Origin: Sphingomonas sp. PR090111-T3T-6A
Lineage (GTDB): Bacteria; Pseudomonadota; Alphaproteobacteria; Sphingomonadales; Sphingomonadaceae
NCBI RefSeq assembly: GCF_000383095.1
Contig: NZ_AORL01000019.1
Location: 124,001 to 188,000, forward strand
Direction: 5' to 3'
Length of the DNA: 64,000 nucleotides
This document shows positions 43,541 to 52,717 of this stretch, piece by piece. How positions within the stretch are numbered: position 1 is the first letter of the stretch; each line of letters begins with the position of its first letter. The notes under the pieces are model-generated. The model ran no database searches, was not told the DNA's origin, and was given only the letters and a program-made list of their open reading frames with translations. The position numbers and the translations under genes are program-made.

Positions 43541-44995
43541 ATGATTTCCAAGACATCGATCCTTTGGGGCCAGGCCGCCCGGACCACCATCGCAGCGGTC
43601 GCGGCGCTGGGCCTGCTGACAGGCTGCACGGTCGGGCCCGATTTCCAGAGGCCCGCCCCGCTCGGCTCGCACCATTATGACCGACAGGCGGAGCAGCAGC
43701 TCAGCGCCAATGACGGCGCCAGCGCGCCGCGCATCGATCTCGCCCGCAAGCCGGATGGGGATTGGTGGGCGAGCCTCCACTCGACGCGGCTCGATCAGGT
43801 GATGCGGCAGGCGATCGGCGGAAATCTGAACCTCACCGCCGCCGACGCCACCATCGCGCAGGCCAACGAAGCCGTCGCCGCCGCGCGCGGCGGGCTGAGT
43901 CCGCAAGTCGATTTTGGCGCGAGCGGCGGCCGGCAGGGCGCGGGCGGCGCGGCCTCGAACGTCTATACGGTCGGGCCGACGGTGAGCTTCGATTTCGACA
44001 TCTTCGGCAGCAAGAAAAGGCTGGTCGAGGAGCGTGTCGCGCTCGCCGATCTTCAGCGGCATCGCTACGACGCCGCCTATCTCACGCTCACCGGCGATGT
44101 CGCGAGCCAGGCGCTGCTGCTGGCCTCGGCGCGGGCGCAGATCGGCGCGGTCGAGGTGCTGCTCGATCAGGACCGGAAGACTCTCGACCTCGTCCGCACC
44201 GCGCACCAGCTCGGCAGCGCCACGCAGGTGGATGTCGCGCTGGCGACGACCCAGCTCGCGCAGGACCAGACGCTGCTCCCGCCTCTGGCCCAGCAGCGCG
44301 ACGTGGCGCGCCACGCGCTCTCCGTGCTCGCGGGGAAAGGACCGGCCGACTGGACGCCGCCGGACTTCGACATGTCGGACTTCGCGCTGCCCGCCGACAT
44401 GCCGGTGAGCCTGCCATCCGAAGTCGCGCATGATCGCCCCGACATATTGGAGGCCGAGGCCCAGCTCCACGCCGCCAGCGCGGCGATCGGCGTGGCGACG
44501 GCGGATCTCTATCCGCGCCTCCAGCTCTCGGCCTCGCTGGCCGCGGCGGGGCCGGGCATCGGCACGCTCTGGAGCGTCGCCGGCGGTCTTGCAGCGCCGA
44601 TCTTCCATGGCGGCACGCTCAAGGCCAATCGCCGCGCCTCGGTCGACGGCTACAAGGCCTCGCTTGCCGACTATCGGCAGACCATCGTCCATTCGCTCGG
44701 CCAGGTGGCCGATGTGTTGCAGGCGATCAACCACGATGCCGAGGAATATGCCGCGCAGGAGCACGCCCTCAGCGCCGCCGAGGCCAGCCTCCGGCTGAAC
44801 CAGGCGGGCTATCGCGCGGGCGAGATCGGCGTGCTTCAGGTGCTCGACGCCCAGCGCGGCTATCAGCGCGCGCTGCTCGGCGAAATTCAGGCGAGGACGG
44901 CGCAATATCTCGACGCCGTCCAGCTCTCGGTCGCGCTCGGCGGCAATTCCGATGGCGCCTTCGCACGGAGAACGGCATCCAGCGACGCCCGATAG
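43541..44995 (+). CDS. Outer-membrane efflux lipoprotein, NodT/OprM type
   Basis: A protein of 484 aa. The lipoprotein signal peptide ends LGLLTGCTVGPDF (lipobox LTGC near residue 29, followed by the family's TVGPDFQRP). Two outer-membrane efflux repeats are seen: LTAADATIAQANEAVAAARG and LRLNQAGYRAGEIGVLQVLD, with DRPDILEAEAQLHAASAAIG. It completes a tripartite pump with emrA and emrB, 18 bp downstream of emrB. Confidence 0.93.
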   Translation: MISKTSILWGQAARTTIAAVAALGLLTGCTVGPDFQRPAPLGSHHYDRQAEQQLSANDGASAPRIDLARKPDGDWWASLHSTRLDQVMRQAIGGNLNLTAADATIAQANEAVAAARGGLSPQVDFGASGGRQGAGGAASNVYTVGPTVSFDFDIFGSKKRLVEERVALADLQRHRYDAAYLTLTGDVASQALLLASARAQIGAVEVLLDQDRKTLDLVRTAHQLGSATQVDVALATTQLAQDQTLLPPLAQQRDVARHALSVLAGKGPADWTPPDFDMSDFALPADMPVSLPSEVAHDRPDILEAEAQLHAASAAIGVATADLYPRLQLSASLAAAGPGIGTLWSVAGGLAAPIFHGGTLKANRRASVDGYKASLADYRQTIVHSLGQVADVLQAINHDAEEYAAQEHALSAAEASLRLNQAGYRAGEIGVLQVLDAQRGYQRALLGEIQARTAQYLDAVQLSVALGGNSDGAFARRTASSDAR

Positions 44996-45094
44996 AGTTC
45001 GAAGTCGCTGCAACCGGCCCGTTCGAGAGGCGGGCCACCCCACCGGGCAAACGTCACCCTTTGAGGCGGATGCCCCTGACGCAGGAGCATCACC

Positions 45095-46048
45095 ATGTCC
45101 CCCTCTGAAGCCTTCCAACAAACACGGATTCCCTTGCATTCGGGCACGGGCAGCATCCCGGCCATCGGGTTCGGAACGCTGATCGCTGATCCCGCCGCCG
45201 CCAAGCAGGCCGTCAAGATCGCACTGGCGACCGGCTTCCGGCACATCGACACGGCGGAACTCTATCGCACCGAGCATGTCGTCGGAGAGGCGCTGCACGA
45301 GGCCTTTATCGAGGGCATCGTGCGCCGCGAGGATCTCTTCGTCACCGCGAAGCTGTGGAACAACAATCACCGCCCCGAGCGCGTCGGCCCCGCCTTCGAG
45401 GCGAGCCTGCGCCGCCTGCAGCTCGATTATGTCGACGCTTATCTGATCCACACGCCTTTCGCCTTCCCGCCGACCGACGAACAGCATCCGAAGGACGAGC
45501 AGGGCCAGCCGATCTACGACACCGGCGTGACGCTGGAGGAAACGTGGCGCGCGATGGAGCGCCTCGTCGACGAGGGCAAAGCGCGTTCCATCGGCCTGTC
45601 CGATATTCAGTTGGAGAAGCTGAAGGACATTGTGGGCATCGCCCGGATCAAGCCCGCCGCGGTTCAGGTCGAGGCGCATCCCTATCTGCCCGAATGGGAA
45701 TTGCTCGAATATTGCCGGCGGCACGGGATCGTCTTGCAGGCGTTCGCGGCGCTCGGCCACGGGATGGAGCCGCGGCTGATCGAGGATCCGGTCATCACCG
45801 GAATCGCGCAGCGGATCGGCAAGACCCCGGCGCAGGTTGCTCTGGCATGGGCGGTGCAGCGCGGCACGGCCTTCCTCACCACGTCGGTCACGCCACACCG
45901 AATCCGCGAGAATTTCGACATCTCCCCGCTGCCAGAGGATGCGATGGCGGAGATCCGCGAGAATATCGGAATGAGCGTGCGGCTCAACCAGGTCGTGCAG
46001 ACTGGCGTGCCCGGATTTGTCCCGCCTTCGCCTGGCTCACGGCCGTAG
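45095..46048 (+). CDS. Aldo/keto reductase
   Basis: An NADPH-dependent carbonyl reductase of 317 aa, TIM barrel. The catalytic tetrad is visible: Asp and Tyr in FRHIDTAELYRTE, Lys in VTAKLWNNN and His in AYLIHTPFAF. Cofactor-side blocks are SIGLSDIQLEKL (normally S-x-G-x-S-N-F) and QRGTAFLTTSVTPHRIREN. The usual Asn after Ser-x-G is Asp here (GLSDI), and the GHGMEP segment is unusual. A CAGGAG site precedes the ATG. It may detoxify aldehydes beside the efflux operon; this is inference. Confidence 0.9.
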   Translation: MSPSEAFQQTRIPLHSGTGSIPAIGFGTLIADPAAAKQAVKIALATGFRHIDTAELYRTEHVVGEALHEAFIEGIVRREDLFVTAKLWNNNHRPERVGPAFEASLRRLQLDYVDAYLIHTPFAFPPTDEQHPKDEQGQPIYDTGVTLEETWRAMERLVDEGKARSIGLSDIQLEKLKDIVGIARIKPAAVQVEAHPYLPEWELLEYCRRHGIVLQAFAALGHGMEPRLIEDPVITGIAQRIGKTPAQVALAWAVQRGTAFLTTSVTPHRIRENFDISPLPEDAMAEIRENIGMSVRLNQVVQTGVPGFVPPSPGSRP

Positions 46049-46302
46049 ATCGCATCCCTACGCCGCGCTCCCCTCCCATGACCAGCAGGTCAAACAGGGA
46101 AGAGCGTGCGGCTGGCGCTTTGGTCGTGGAATGAACGGCTCCTCGCTTGCGAGAGCCGGCAAGTTCAAATTTCGGTCCTTCGGATACTGCGGGCTATAAC
46201 CGGGGGATCGGGGTGATCCCAGTCTGCCAGACGGCATCGCACGCTGTTCTCTCTGGTGGCGATCCGACATTCTCCCGGTGGATAAAACTCAAGGAGAGAA
46301 GG

Positions 46303-46689
46303 ATGGACGACCAGACCATCAGGCTAGCGCTGGAGCACCACTGGAAAGCGTCGGACGCCGGCGATTTCGAAGCCGAACATGCAATCTACCATGATGACGC
46401 CGTGCTTGATTATCCGCAGTCGGGCGAACGACTCCGTGGGCGCGACACGATCTGCATGAGCCGTTACCTCCAGCCCAGCAGAAAGCGCTTCAGCGTGCGG
46501 CGCATTCTCGGCGGCGATGACCTTTGGATCACGGAATTCACGCTCAGCTATGACGATGTGCCGTCCTACGCCGTGAGCATCATGGAGTTTCGTGCAGGTC
46601 GGGTTGTTCACGAGACGCAATATTTCGCTGATCGCTTCGATCCTGCGCCATCGCGAGCCCATCTGGTGGAACATGTGGCCGGCCAATGA
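46303..46689 (+). CDS. SnoaL/NTF2-like small protein
   Basis: A protein of 128 aa with the NTF2-fold order: N-terminal helix LALEHHWKASDAGDFEAEHA, AIYHDDAVLDYPQSGERLRG, later EFTLSYDDVPSYAVSIMEFR and VVHETQYFADRFD. Proteins of this type are polyketide-cyclase-like or act as small-molecule isomerases and binding proteins; the ligand here is unknown. AAGGAG lies 10 bases before the ATG. A frameshifted member of the same fold is at 35.1-35.5 kb in the same island segment. Confidence 0.85.
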   Translation: MDDQTIRLALEHHWKASDAGDFEAEHAIYHDDAVLDYPQSGERLRGRDTICMSRYLQPSRKRFSVRRILGGDDLWITEFTLSYDDVPSYAVSIMEFRAGRVVHETQYFADRFDPAPSRAHLVEHVAGQ

Positions 46690-47139
46690 AGCCCGTTCGC
46701 CGAAGCAGAGCCAACAAGGTGTCTGGACGCTCGAGCGGATGGAAGTTTGGTTTTGCCCGCCCGGGCGAGGGACGTGCGAAGGACAGCTTGTCTCGCGACG
46801 TCCCATCAGCCGTCCGTCCAGCGTCTATCAGAATTCCATCCGGTCCTGTTCAGCTGGCAAGGCTCGACTCTCCGGGTCGGCCGTCGCGAGCAGTATTCTC
46901 ACACCATGAACGGACAGCAGCTCTCAGGCTGCTGGCTTTTCGGGGCATCGAATGGTCGGCATTGCGGCGCGAGCCTGTCCGCCCGCTCGATGCCGATCGA
47001 GTGGCGACTTCTGCCCCAACCAGACGTTCGCACGTTGGTCGAGCAATGGCGTGAATGGCGCGATATCTGTCCATCGGCGCGATCGCACTCCCATCTTTCT
47101 TTAGGCCGTTGTGGCCGTTGTGGCCGTTGGAGAAGGAAA
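46690..47139. other. 450 bp without a supported gene, upstream of the second integrase
   Basis: Frames are Arg/Ser-rich without motifs. A degenerate sequence near 46990-47035 (GCGACTTCTGCCCCAACC, GACGTTCGCA) resembles the recurrent intergenic elements. The right edge holds a 9-bp tandem repeat that is listed separately. Confidence 0.45.
47104..47130 (+). repeat. Three tandem GGCCGTTGT units
   Basis: GGCCGTTGT, GGCCGTTGT and GGCCGTTGG stand in tandem, ending about 10 bp before the integrase ATG and just ahead of its ribosome-binding site. It could be a recombinase binding array or a slippage-prone control region. Confidence 0.55.
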
Positions 47140-47772
47140 ATGGGAAAGGCACAATATGACCCCGTCGATGCAGGACATCGCGCTTGGAATGCGGGGCTAA
47201 AGGTCGGCGCGAAGCGGGCACTGAAGCCAAGGCAAGTCTGGGCAATCAGGTTCTTCCTCGACGAACATCGCCGCATTCGCGATCGGGCGCTGTTCGACCT
47301 GGCGATCGACAGCAAGCTGCGCGGTTGCGACGTCGTGAAGGTGAAAATTGGAGACCTTGTCCTAGGCGGGCAAATCCGCACTCGCGCGATCGTCATCCAG
47401 GCGAAGACCGGCAAGCCGGTGCAGTTCGAGCTGATGACCGACGCGCGCGCCAGCCTGCTGGCATGGCTGGAACGGCGCGGCGGTGCGCTGAACGACTATG
47501 TCTTCCCGAGCAGGATCGATCATACCGGTCACCTCAGCACGCGCCAGTATGCGCGGCTCGTCGACGAGTGGGTTGTCGGCGTCGGGCTTCGGCGGGAAGA
47601 GTATAGGACGCACTCGCTTCGGCGCACTAAGGCCTCGATCATTTACAAGGCCACCGGGAACCTGCGCGCGGTGCAGATTCTGCTTGGCCACACCAAGATC
47701 GAGAATACCGTTCGCTACCTGGGCGTGGACGTTGAGGACGCTCTGACATTGGCAGAGGGGACCGAGATTTGA
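47140..47772 (+). CDS. Small tyrosine recombinase (catalytic domain only)
   Basis: A protein of 210 aa with all catalytic residues but almost no N-terminal core-binding domain. Arg is in DSKLRGCDVVKVKIGDLV, His-x-x-Arg in RTHSLRRTKASI, His in VQILLGHTKIEN and Tyr in TVRYLGVD. GGAGAAGGA precedes the ATG. Similar minimal integrases are frequent in sphingomonad accessory DNA. A decayed relative ends at 34882 in the same orientation. It may mark the end of a separately acquired module. The target site is unknown. Confidence 0.88.
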   Translation: MGKAQYDPVDAGHRAWNAGLKVGAKRALKPRQVWAIRFFLDEHRRIRDRALFDLAIDSKLRGCDVVKVKIGDLVLGGQIRTRAIVIQAKTGKPVQFELMTDARASLLAWLERRGGALNDYVFPSRIDHTGHLSTRQYARLVDEWVVGVGLRREEYRTHSLRRTKASIIYKATGNLRAVQILLGHTKIENTVRYLGVDVEDALTLAEGTEI

Positions 47773-47943
47773 ACACTCCGGCTCCCCGCCGTTCGCGAGG
47801 AGCCGGTCAGGTCTGCGCCTAATCTCAGTCGTTCAGGGCGTCGAGTGCGGAGTTCGATACCGGTCATTCGTTGATCTTCACCGGCCACCGCGACTGGGCC
47901 TCGTCGTTTGGGGCGAAGTGAGGCGTTGTGGAGGGGCCGGCTT

Positions 47944-49239
47944 TTATGCCGCCGATCTCGCACCCACCCGGCTGGCTTCTTCTAAAGCCGCGAGTGCGGT
48001 CAGCGCCGCTGTGTATCCGAGAATCGGATGGACAGCGTCCCCGATCCATTTCGCCAGGTTCTTTCGCTTCAGCGGGAGGTCATTCGGCGCAAAGTCGAAC
48101 CAATCGGGAAAGCCCTGAATACGAGCAGCTTCCCTCGGCGTGATCACTCGTCGCTGAAGCGAATGCACGTAGCGCCCTTGTCCCGGCGTGCCGAAGCCGG
48201 TCGTGATCGTTTGAGCGGGTCGATTCCAATGCAACCGGCCGTAAACGGCGGTGTAGGTCGTGCCGTTCTTGTGGCAATCCGGACGCTGATCGTCCGGGAG
48301 GTCGTGCAAATCGTTATCGAACAGATAGTCGATACGAGCGATGTTGACTGGTGTGAGGTTGGGTGCGGAGTCGAGCAAGCTTTCGCCTTCCCGATCGACT
48401 AGATCACCGATCGCCCATGAAAGCGGCATTGCGGGGGCCGCGAGCCGTTTCCCGGATTGCAGCAGATAATCCGGTTCCAACACGCGACCTTTGACCGCCA
48501 GCAGGAAGTGGCGTTGACGCCGCTGTGCGGCTCCCAACTCGTCGGCCTTGAGGACGGCCATCGACACGCCGTATCCGCAGGATCGCAACAGGCCCGCCGC
48601 TGTCGCAACGACGTCCGAGTGGGAATTCTGGACGGTCGGTACGTTTTCGAGAAGAACGACTTCCGCACCGAGAGCGACACCGAGCGCCACGGCGGTAACG
48701 TAAAGGTCGTTCCTGGGGTCTTGTCGTCGCGTGTGATTGTTGAGATTCGAGTGGCCTTGGCAGGGTGGCCCGGCAATGAACATATCCACTGTGCCGACCC
48801 TCCGCAGGTCGGAATGAACGATCTCCGGATCGTACCCGAAGTGCGCGGCCTCGCCGGTATCCACAACATGGAAATCGACCAGCGACGCCACGCTCGTTGC
48901 GAGATGCTTTCTCGCACCAAGATTATGCCGGTGGATATGGACGGCCGTCGCATCGGTATCGACGATCGCCGTGAAATCGACCTTGCGACCTACAGCCTCG
49001 GCGGCGAGCGCAACGCCAAGTCCGAGGCCGCCGGACCCGCAGAATGCGTCCACTATCTTGAGCGGTTTCGCATCCGTCTCTCCGGAAACTTGCTTGCCTC
49101 GAAGTATCGACTGCCAAAAAGCCGCCTCATCCGAAAGTTCGGTATCGGCGACGTCATCCACAGAGGTTTGATGAATAGATCCGTTTGAACGGACTTTTCT
49201 CACTATTAGACCATCAACTCTTTCGAACGATTGCTGCAA
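47944..49239 (-). CDS. dcm: DNA cytosine-5 methyltransferase
   Basis: A protein of 431 aa. SAM-binding motif I is IVDAFCGSGGLGLGVALA (near residue 62). Motif IV is AGPPCQGHSN with the catalytic Cys. Motif VI is LLENVPTVQ and motif VIII QRRQRHF. The C-terminal motifs include RVITPREAARIQGFPDWF and IGDAVHPILG. It opens at TTG 49239; an in-frame GTG at 49203 is an alternative. It is the last gene of a leftward operon and probably protects the host sites recognised by the system. The recognition sequence cannot be read. Confidence 0.92.
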   Translation of the reverse strand: MQQSFERVDGLIVRKVRSNGSIHQTSVDDVADTELSDEAAFWQSILRGKQVSGETDAKPLKIVDAFCGSGGLGLGVALAAEAVGRKVDFTAIVDTDATAVHIHRHNLGARKHLATSVASLVDFHVVDTGEAAHFGYDPEIVHSDLRRVGTVDMFIAGPPCQGHSNLNNHTRRQDPRNDLYVTAVALGVALGAEVVLLENVPTVQNSHSDVVATAAGLLRSCGYGVSMAVLKADELGAAQRRQRHFLLAVKGRVLEPDYLLQSGKRLAAPAMPLSWAIGDLVDREGESLLDSAPNLTPVNIARIDYLFDNDLHDLPDDQRPDCHKNGTTYTAVYGRLHWNRPAQTITTGFGTPGQGRYVHSLQRRVITPREAARIQGFPDWFDFAPNDLPLKRKNLAKWIGDAVHPILGYTAALTALAALEEASRVGARSAA

Positions 49240-49248
49240 CTGTCGATC

Positions 49249-49959
49249 TCACTCGGTGCTCTGCGCGAGACGCTCCCACTCCGATTCGATGAACTGGGTA
49301 GCCCGCGCCTCGGTCATTACCTCAAACATGAGGTTGGATCGAGCCCTTTTGAGGTGCTTCGCGAAATCCCGGATTTGCGCGATTTTAAGGCGAGGTTTGC
49401 GTTTTGCCTTGGCCGGAAACTGAAATTCCAGCAAGGCTCGTGCGAAGGTCCGGACGTCGCCGTAGCCCTGCCGGAACACGTGGCTGCGCCAGAAGTCGAT
49501 ATCGCCGAGCTTCGCCAAGGCGTAGTGATCTTTCGCATTCTGGTCGAAGGCGATCTCCGCCCGGACCCACAAGCGATAGGGCCAATTCTCGCCTGCTCCC
49601 CCGACCCCGAAGTTTTGCAGGTTCCGTTTTCCCGCGTAGCGGAGATCAATTGCCTCCTCGCAATGCGTCACGGCCAACCAGATCCAAAACTCCGCGTTCG
49701 CCAGCGCTGGATGAGACGGCAAAAGTTTGTGAACTTCGGGCGCGGCCAGAGCTTCGAAAGGACCGCCATCCGATTTGGACTTTACGGGATGCTTGTCCAA
49801 CAGGGACAGAAGCACAGACCCGACCTCCGCGCCGATCGACTCCCAGTCGGCGTCCAGTCCCTCGTCCCCGAGGCGGGGCGTCGGCAAGCTCGGTTTGTTG
49901 TCGCCTTCGGCGAGAAGATATGGGCGGACTTCGGCCTTGCTCAATATCGGATAGGGCAT
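49249..49959 (-). CDS. DUF6339-like protein of a restriction/defence operon
   Basis: A protein of 236 aa. Trp/Phe-rich middle: NAEFWIWLAVTHCEEAIDLR, then NWPYRLWVRAEIAF and LGDIDFWRSHVFRQGYGD. The C-terminus is basic and helical. I associate this pattern with DUF6339, a family of unknown function found in operons with MORC-like ATPases and methyltransferases; the name is from memory. There is no nuclease motif. It lies between the unknown 302-aa protein (12 bp upstream) and the methyltransferase (10 bp downstream), so it belongs to the same mRNA. Confidence 0.65.
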   Translation of the reverse strand: MPYPILSKAEVRPYLLAEGDNKPSLPTPRLGDEGLDADWESIGAEVGSVLLSLLDKHPVKSKSDGGPFEALAAPEVHKLLPSHPALANAEFWIWLAVTHCEEAIDLRYAGKRNLQNFGVGGAGENWPYRLWVRAEIAFDQNAKDHYALAKLGDIDFWRSHVFRQGYGDVRTFARALLEFQFPAKAKRKPRLKIAQIRDFAKHLKRARSNLMFEVMTEARATQFIESEWERLAQSTE

Positions 49960-49970
49960 AAAGCGGTCCC

Positions 49971-50879
49971 TTATAGTGCGCGGACAACCGAAAGACGATC
50001 TTGCAAGATCGCTCTCAGTTTAGACGGGCGGGCGCACAGTTTCTTAAGATCGTCGAGCCCTAAAGGCTCGGCATCACCGAGCTGCTTTGCGAGGGTGGCA
50101 AGCGGGCTGGACGAATCGATAGTTTCGAGATCCTTCCACTCGTCCACGCTGTCTAGCATTATCGACAAGATGATTTCCGCTGCGAGCATCGGTTGTAGCG
50201 CGTCGCCGATCGGCGAGCCGATCATCTTATTATGGGCATCGATATGGATATGGACGGTCGCGACGGAGCTTCCGTCCTCCATCTCACCGGCAATGCCACC
50301 GGCGTAATCGACGGCGAAGAACGTCTTGGCCGGATAGCCGGCGGCGATCCAGGCCTCGTCGGTCCTCGTCTGGAGATCGAACAGAGCCGGCATCGTCCGC
50401 GAACGGAGAAGAAAGGCCTTGCGGGCGAGCCAGTGGCCGGGAACGAAGGGGGTTCCCGGTGTCGGCTCGCGATCCGTCGAGAGACACAGAGCAAGTGTCA
50501 GGAGCAGGTTGCGACCACCGCCGAGCCGTTCGAGCAAGTCCGGCTGGACGGGAATGTCGGCCGGCAGCTCCCCTGAAAGCGGATAACGCGCTACGACTTC
50601 GGCACGTTTCAGAAACGAGTGGCGGCCGATCAACACCAGCTCGATGTCGTCAATGGACAGGCCTTCCGGCATCCACAGCGAGGGTTCGACGAGTGTGATA
50701 TGTACACTCGGTTCGAGTTTCTGAAAATCGATCTCGTCGAGATCGAACGACGTGTCTTCGAACGTATCACCGTTGGCAAACAAGCGAATGCCGGAGTCGT
50801 CGAGCGCATTTTCCGCGTTCGCGGTTTCGAAGAAGGGGCGGACGTCCCTCGGTTCGGTCCGATGCCACGCAACGCTCAT
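49971..50879 (-). CDS. Unknown protein of the MORC/Vsr/Dcm operon
   Basis: A protein of 302 aa; the ATG overlaps the ATPase stop by four bases (ATGA). Beta-rich N-terminal half: PSVHITLVEPSLWMPEGLS, IDDIELVLIGRHSFLKRAEV. A later block is DYAGGIAGEMEDGSSVATVH followed by IHIDAHNKMIGSPIG. There is no PD-(D/E)xK or HNH motif that I can defend. The H-I-D-A-H-N and Asp/Glu residues could be catalytic but this is a guess. Strict coupling to the ATPase suggests a physical partner. Confidence 0.62.
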   Translation of the reverse strand: MSVAWHRTEPRDVRPFFETANAENALDDSGIRLFANGDTFEDTSFDLDEIDFQKLEPSVHITLVEPSLWMPEGLSIDDIELVLIGRHSFLKRAEVVARYPLSGELPADIPVQPDLLERLGGGRNLLLTLALCLSTDREPTPGTPFVPGHWLARKAFLLRSRTMPALFDLQTRTDEAWIAAGYPAKTFFAVDYAGGIAGEMEDGSSVATVHIHIDAHNKMIGSPIGDALQPMLAAEIILSIMLDSVDEWKDLETIDSSSPLATLAKQLGDAEPLGLDDLKKLCARPSKLRAILQDRLSVVRAL

Positions 50880-52717
50880 TGTTCGATCTCCACAGGCTCG
50901 ACTTCCGGAACGAAGCGAACCGTCCAGAGAGGATCGTAGGCACCCGTTTCGCAATCGAAGTGCGCTCCGTCCGCTTGGGTCAGGTCGAAGACCTTCCAGC
51001 CGGGACGCGTCTCGTCTTCCGTCAACTCGACGTTCGCTGTCACGGCGACTTCAAGGGAATCACCGACTGCTCCATCTTCGATAACGGGGCATGTCACGCG
51101 GACACGAGCCTTGAGGCTATCGACGTTTTCTTCCGATTTCAGTTTGACGTCGAACGATGCTTTCAGCCGAAGAGAGTTGCCCTCGGCGCTTGCGCGCGGC
51201 TCTTGATCGTATGTCAAATGGATCGGTGCGGACGACGGCTCGGGGTTGGGCTGCGGCCCCTTTTTCGTGGGCGTGAGGAAGTTCGCGAGCGTCCTCTCCA
51301 ATACGGACAGCCGCTTCGGCCGAGGCGGCGGCGGGGGAGAGGCCGTGCCTTGGCATTGCTTGATGGCCCGGCGCACCCCGCTCAGCACCTTATTGACGAT
51401 TTCGCGTTTCCGACCGGTCTGATCCTGAAGGCGACGCGCATTCCGGTCCCAGCGATCGTGGGCCGGTGGCTCGGCAGCCCGGAGAATGTCGTCGATATCC
51501 TCCGCGCCCAAGAACGCTCCCGCCATCGCTGGGGTGCCGACGGACCACTGCCGATAATATGCGACGACCATCAGCGGGCTGCGGATGAGTGCGACCGCAT
51601 CGACATGATCCTCGTCGACGAGAGGATTGTCCTTCTCATCGCGCTCAAGAACGACGAATCCCGACGTCCCGATGTTCGTGCCTTCCGACTTGTTGAAAGG
51701 CCGGTGGAAGGTCCGCCTTCCATCGGGCGGCGATTTTCCGATCGCTGTTTCGAAGGCTTCTAGGAAGGGTTTGAGATCCTCCCGCTTACGCGGGCGCGGG
51801 AAAGAAATGTCGCCCTTCGTATCGACGACGCGGATGTCGAGGAGGTTCGAAAGCAAGCGGGGCCACCACCAGTCCTCAATGCCCCGAAGAATTCCAGCGG
51901 CATCGACGGCAGCATCCACGATCAGCACCGACGTGCCGAAATCCTCGTCTCCGCGCACGTCGAAGCCGAGCTTGGCCGCGTGCGCGTCCGCCTCGTCATC
52001 GCGCAGCGGCTCGACAATCTGATGCGCGTTCGGGCCGTCCTCAGTCACGTCGCGACCGAACCAAGCGCGCCCCGTGAAACCGGCATCGTCATGCTTATGT
52101 TTGCGGTAATAGCCGCACCCGAAGAGGATCGACGTCGGGTTGCCGTCGCCATCGGACGTCCGGCTGTAGGCGTAGATAGTGAGGATCGCCGAGTTCGAGC
52201 TGTAAACCGACTTTCCGAAGCCGTAGGAGCCGCCCGTTCCGTGCTCGGTATGCTCCTTCCCGCCGTCACCCAAGGACAGCAAGAACCGCGCGAATTTCGA
52301 ATCCGTATCGCTCGGATCACCGGCCAGGCCGGTGGTGTTGTAGTCGTTCACGAAAAGAAGCGTCATGGGCTTCTTGCCGTTCTGGAGATCGGCGATGCAG
52401 TTCGGCTCTTTGAAGCCGAGCTTGGCCTCTCGCTGCGCGATGGCGGTCAAGCCGGCGGCGGCGACGAAAGCCGTCTTATCCTTTCCCGTTATGGCCTTCG
52501 CGACGAACTCGACACGCACCTTCTGTTCGCCTTCGGCATGGGCATCGACGCTGTTCTGGATCGCTTCTCGGGCCAGCACCGACGCGGGGGCCATGCCGGA
52601 CGACGCAAGCGTGTTGGTGAACGCTTCGCCGGTAGCTCCCCCCATCGGCGGATTGTTTTCGAACACCCAATCGCTCGTCGGAAGCGCCGCCTTCAGCTTG
52701 ATTACGCCCTTCGCCAT
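50876..52717 (-). CDS. GHKL ATPase, MORC/MutL-like
   Basis: A protein of 613 aa. The Bergerat ATP-binding fold is visible: N-box LAREAIQNSVDAHAEG near residue 50, a degenerate G1 block LLFVNDYNTTGLAG near 120, and the lid motif HGTGGSYGFGKSVY near 160. The long middle region holds a Trp-rich segment (EDWWWPRLLSNLLDIRV). A Pro-rich linker (near residue 460) leads to a C-terminal beta domain (RLKASFDVKLKSEENVDSLK). Such ATPases occur in bacterial modification-linked systems described as MORC ancestors, usually with Z1 helicases. Its ATG shares one base with the Vsr stop. Confidence 0.78.
   Translation of the reverse strand: MAKGVIKLKAALPTSDWVFENNPPMGGATGEAFTNTLASSGMAPASVLAREAIQNSVDAHAEGEQKVRVEFVAKAITGKDKTAFVAAAGLTAIAQREAKLGFKEPNCIADLQNGKKPMTLLFVNDYNTTGLAGDPSDTDSKFARFLLSLGDGGKEHTEHGTGGSYGFGKSVYSSNSAILTIYAYSRTSDGDGNPTSILFGCGYYRKHKHDDAGFTGRAWFGRDVTEDGPNAHQIVEPLRDDEADAHAAKLGFDVRGDEDFGTSVLIVDAAVDAAGILRGIEDWWWPRLLSNLLDIRVVDTKGDISFPRPRKREDLKPFLEAFETAIGKSPPDGRRTFHRPFNKSEGTNIGTSGFVVLERDEKDNPLVDEDHVDAVALIRSPLMVVAYYRQWSVGTPAMAGAFLGAEDIDDILRAAEPPAHDRWDRNARRLQDQTGRKREIVNKVLSGVRRAIKQCQGTASPPPPPRPKRLSVLERTLANFLTPTKKGPQPNPEPSSAPIHLTYDQEPRASAEGNSLRLKASFDVKLKSEENVDSLKARVRVTCPVIEDGAVGDSLEVAVTANVELTEDETRPGWKVFDLTQADGAHFDCETGAYDPLWTVRFVPEVEPVEIEQ

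Noticed and set aside
42422-45898. Open frame of 1158 codons on the minus strand
   Set aside because: Antisense to emrB, the outer-membrane factor and the aldo/keto reductase, all of which have clear motifs. Composition is that of a shadow frame.
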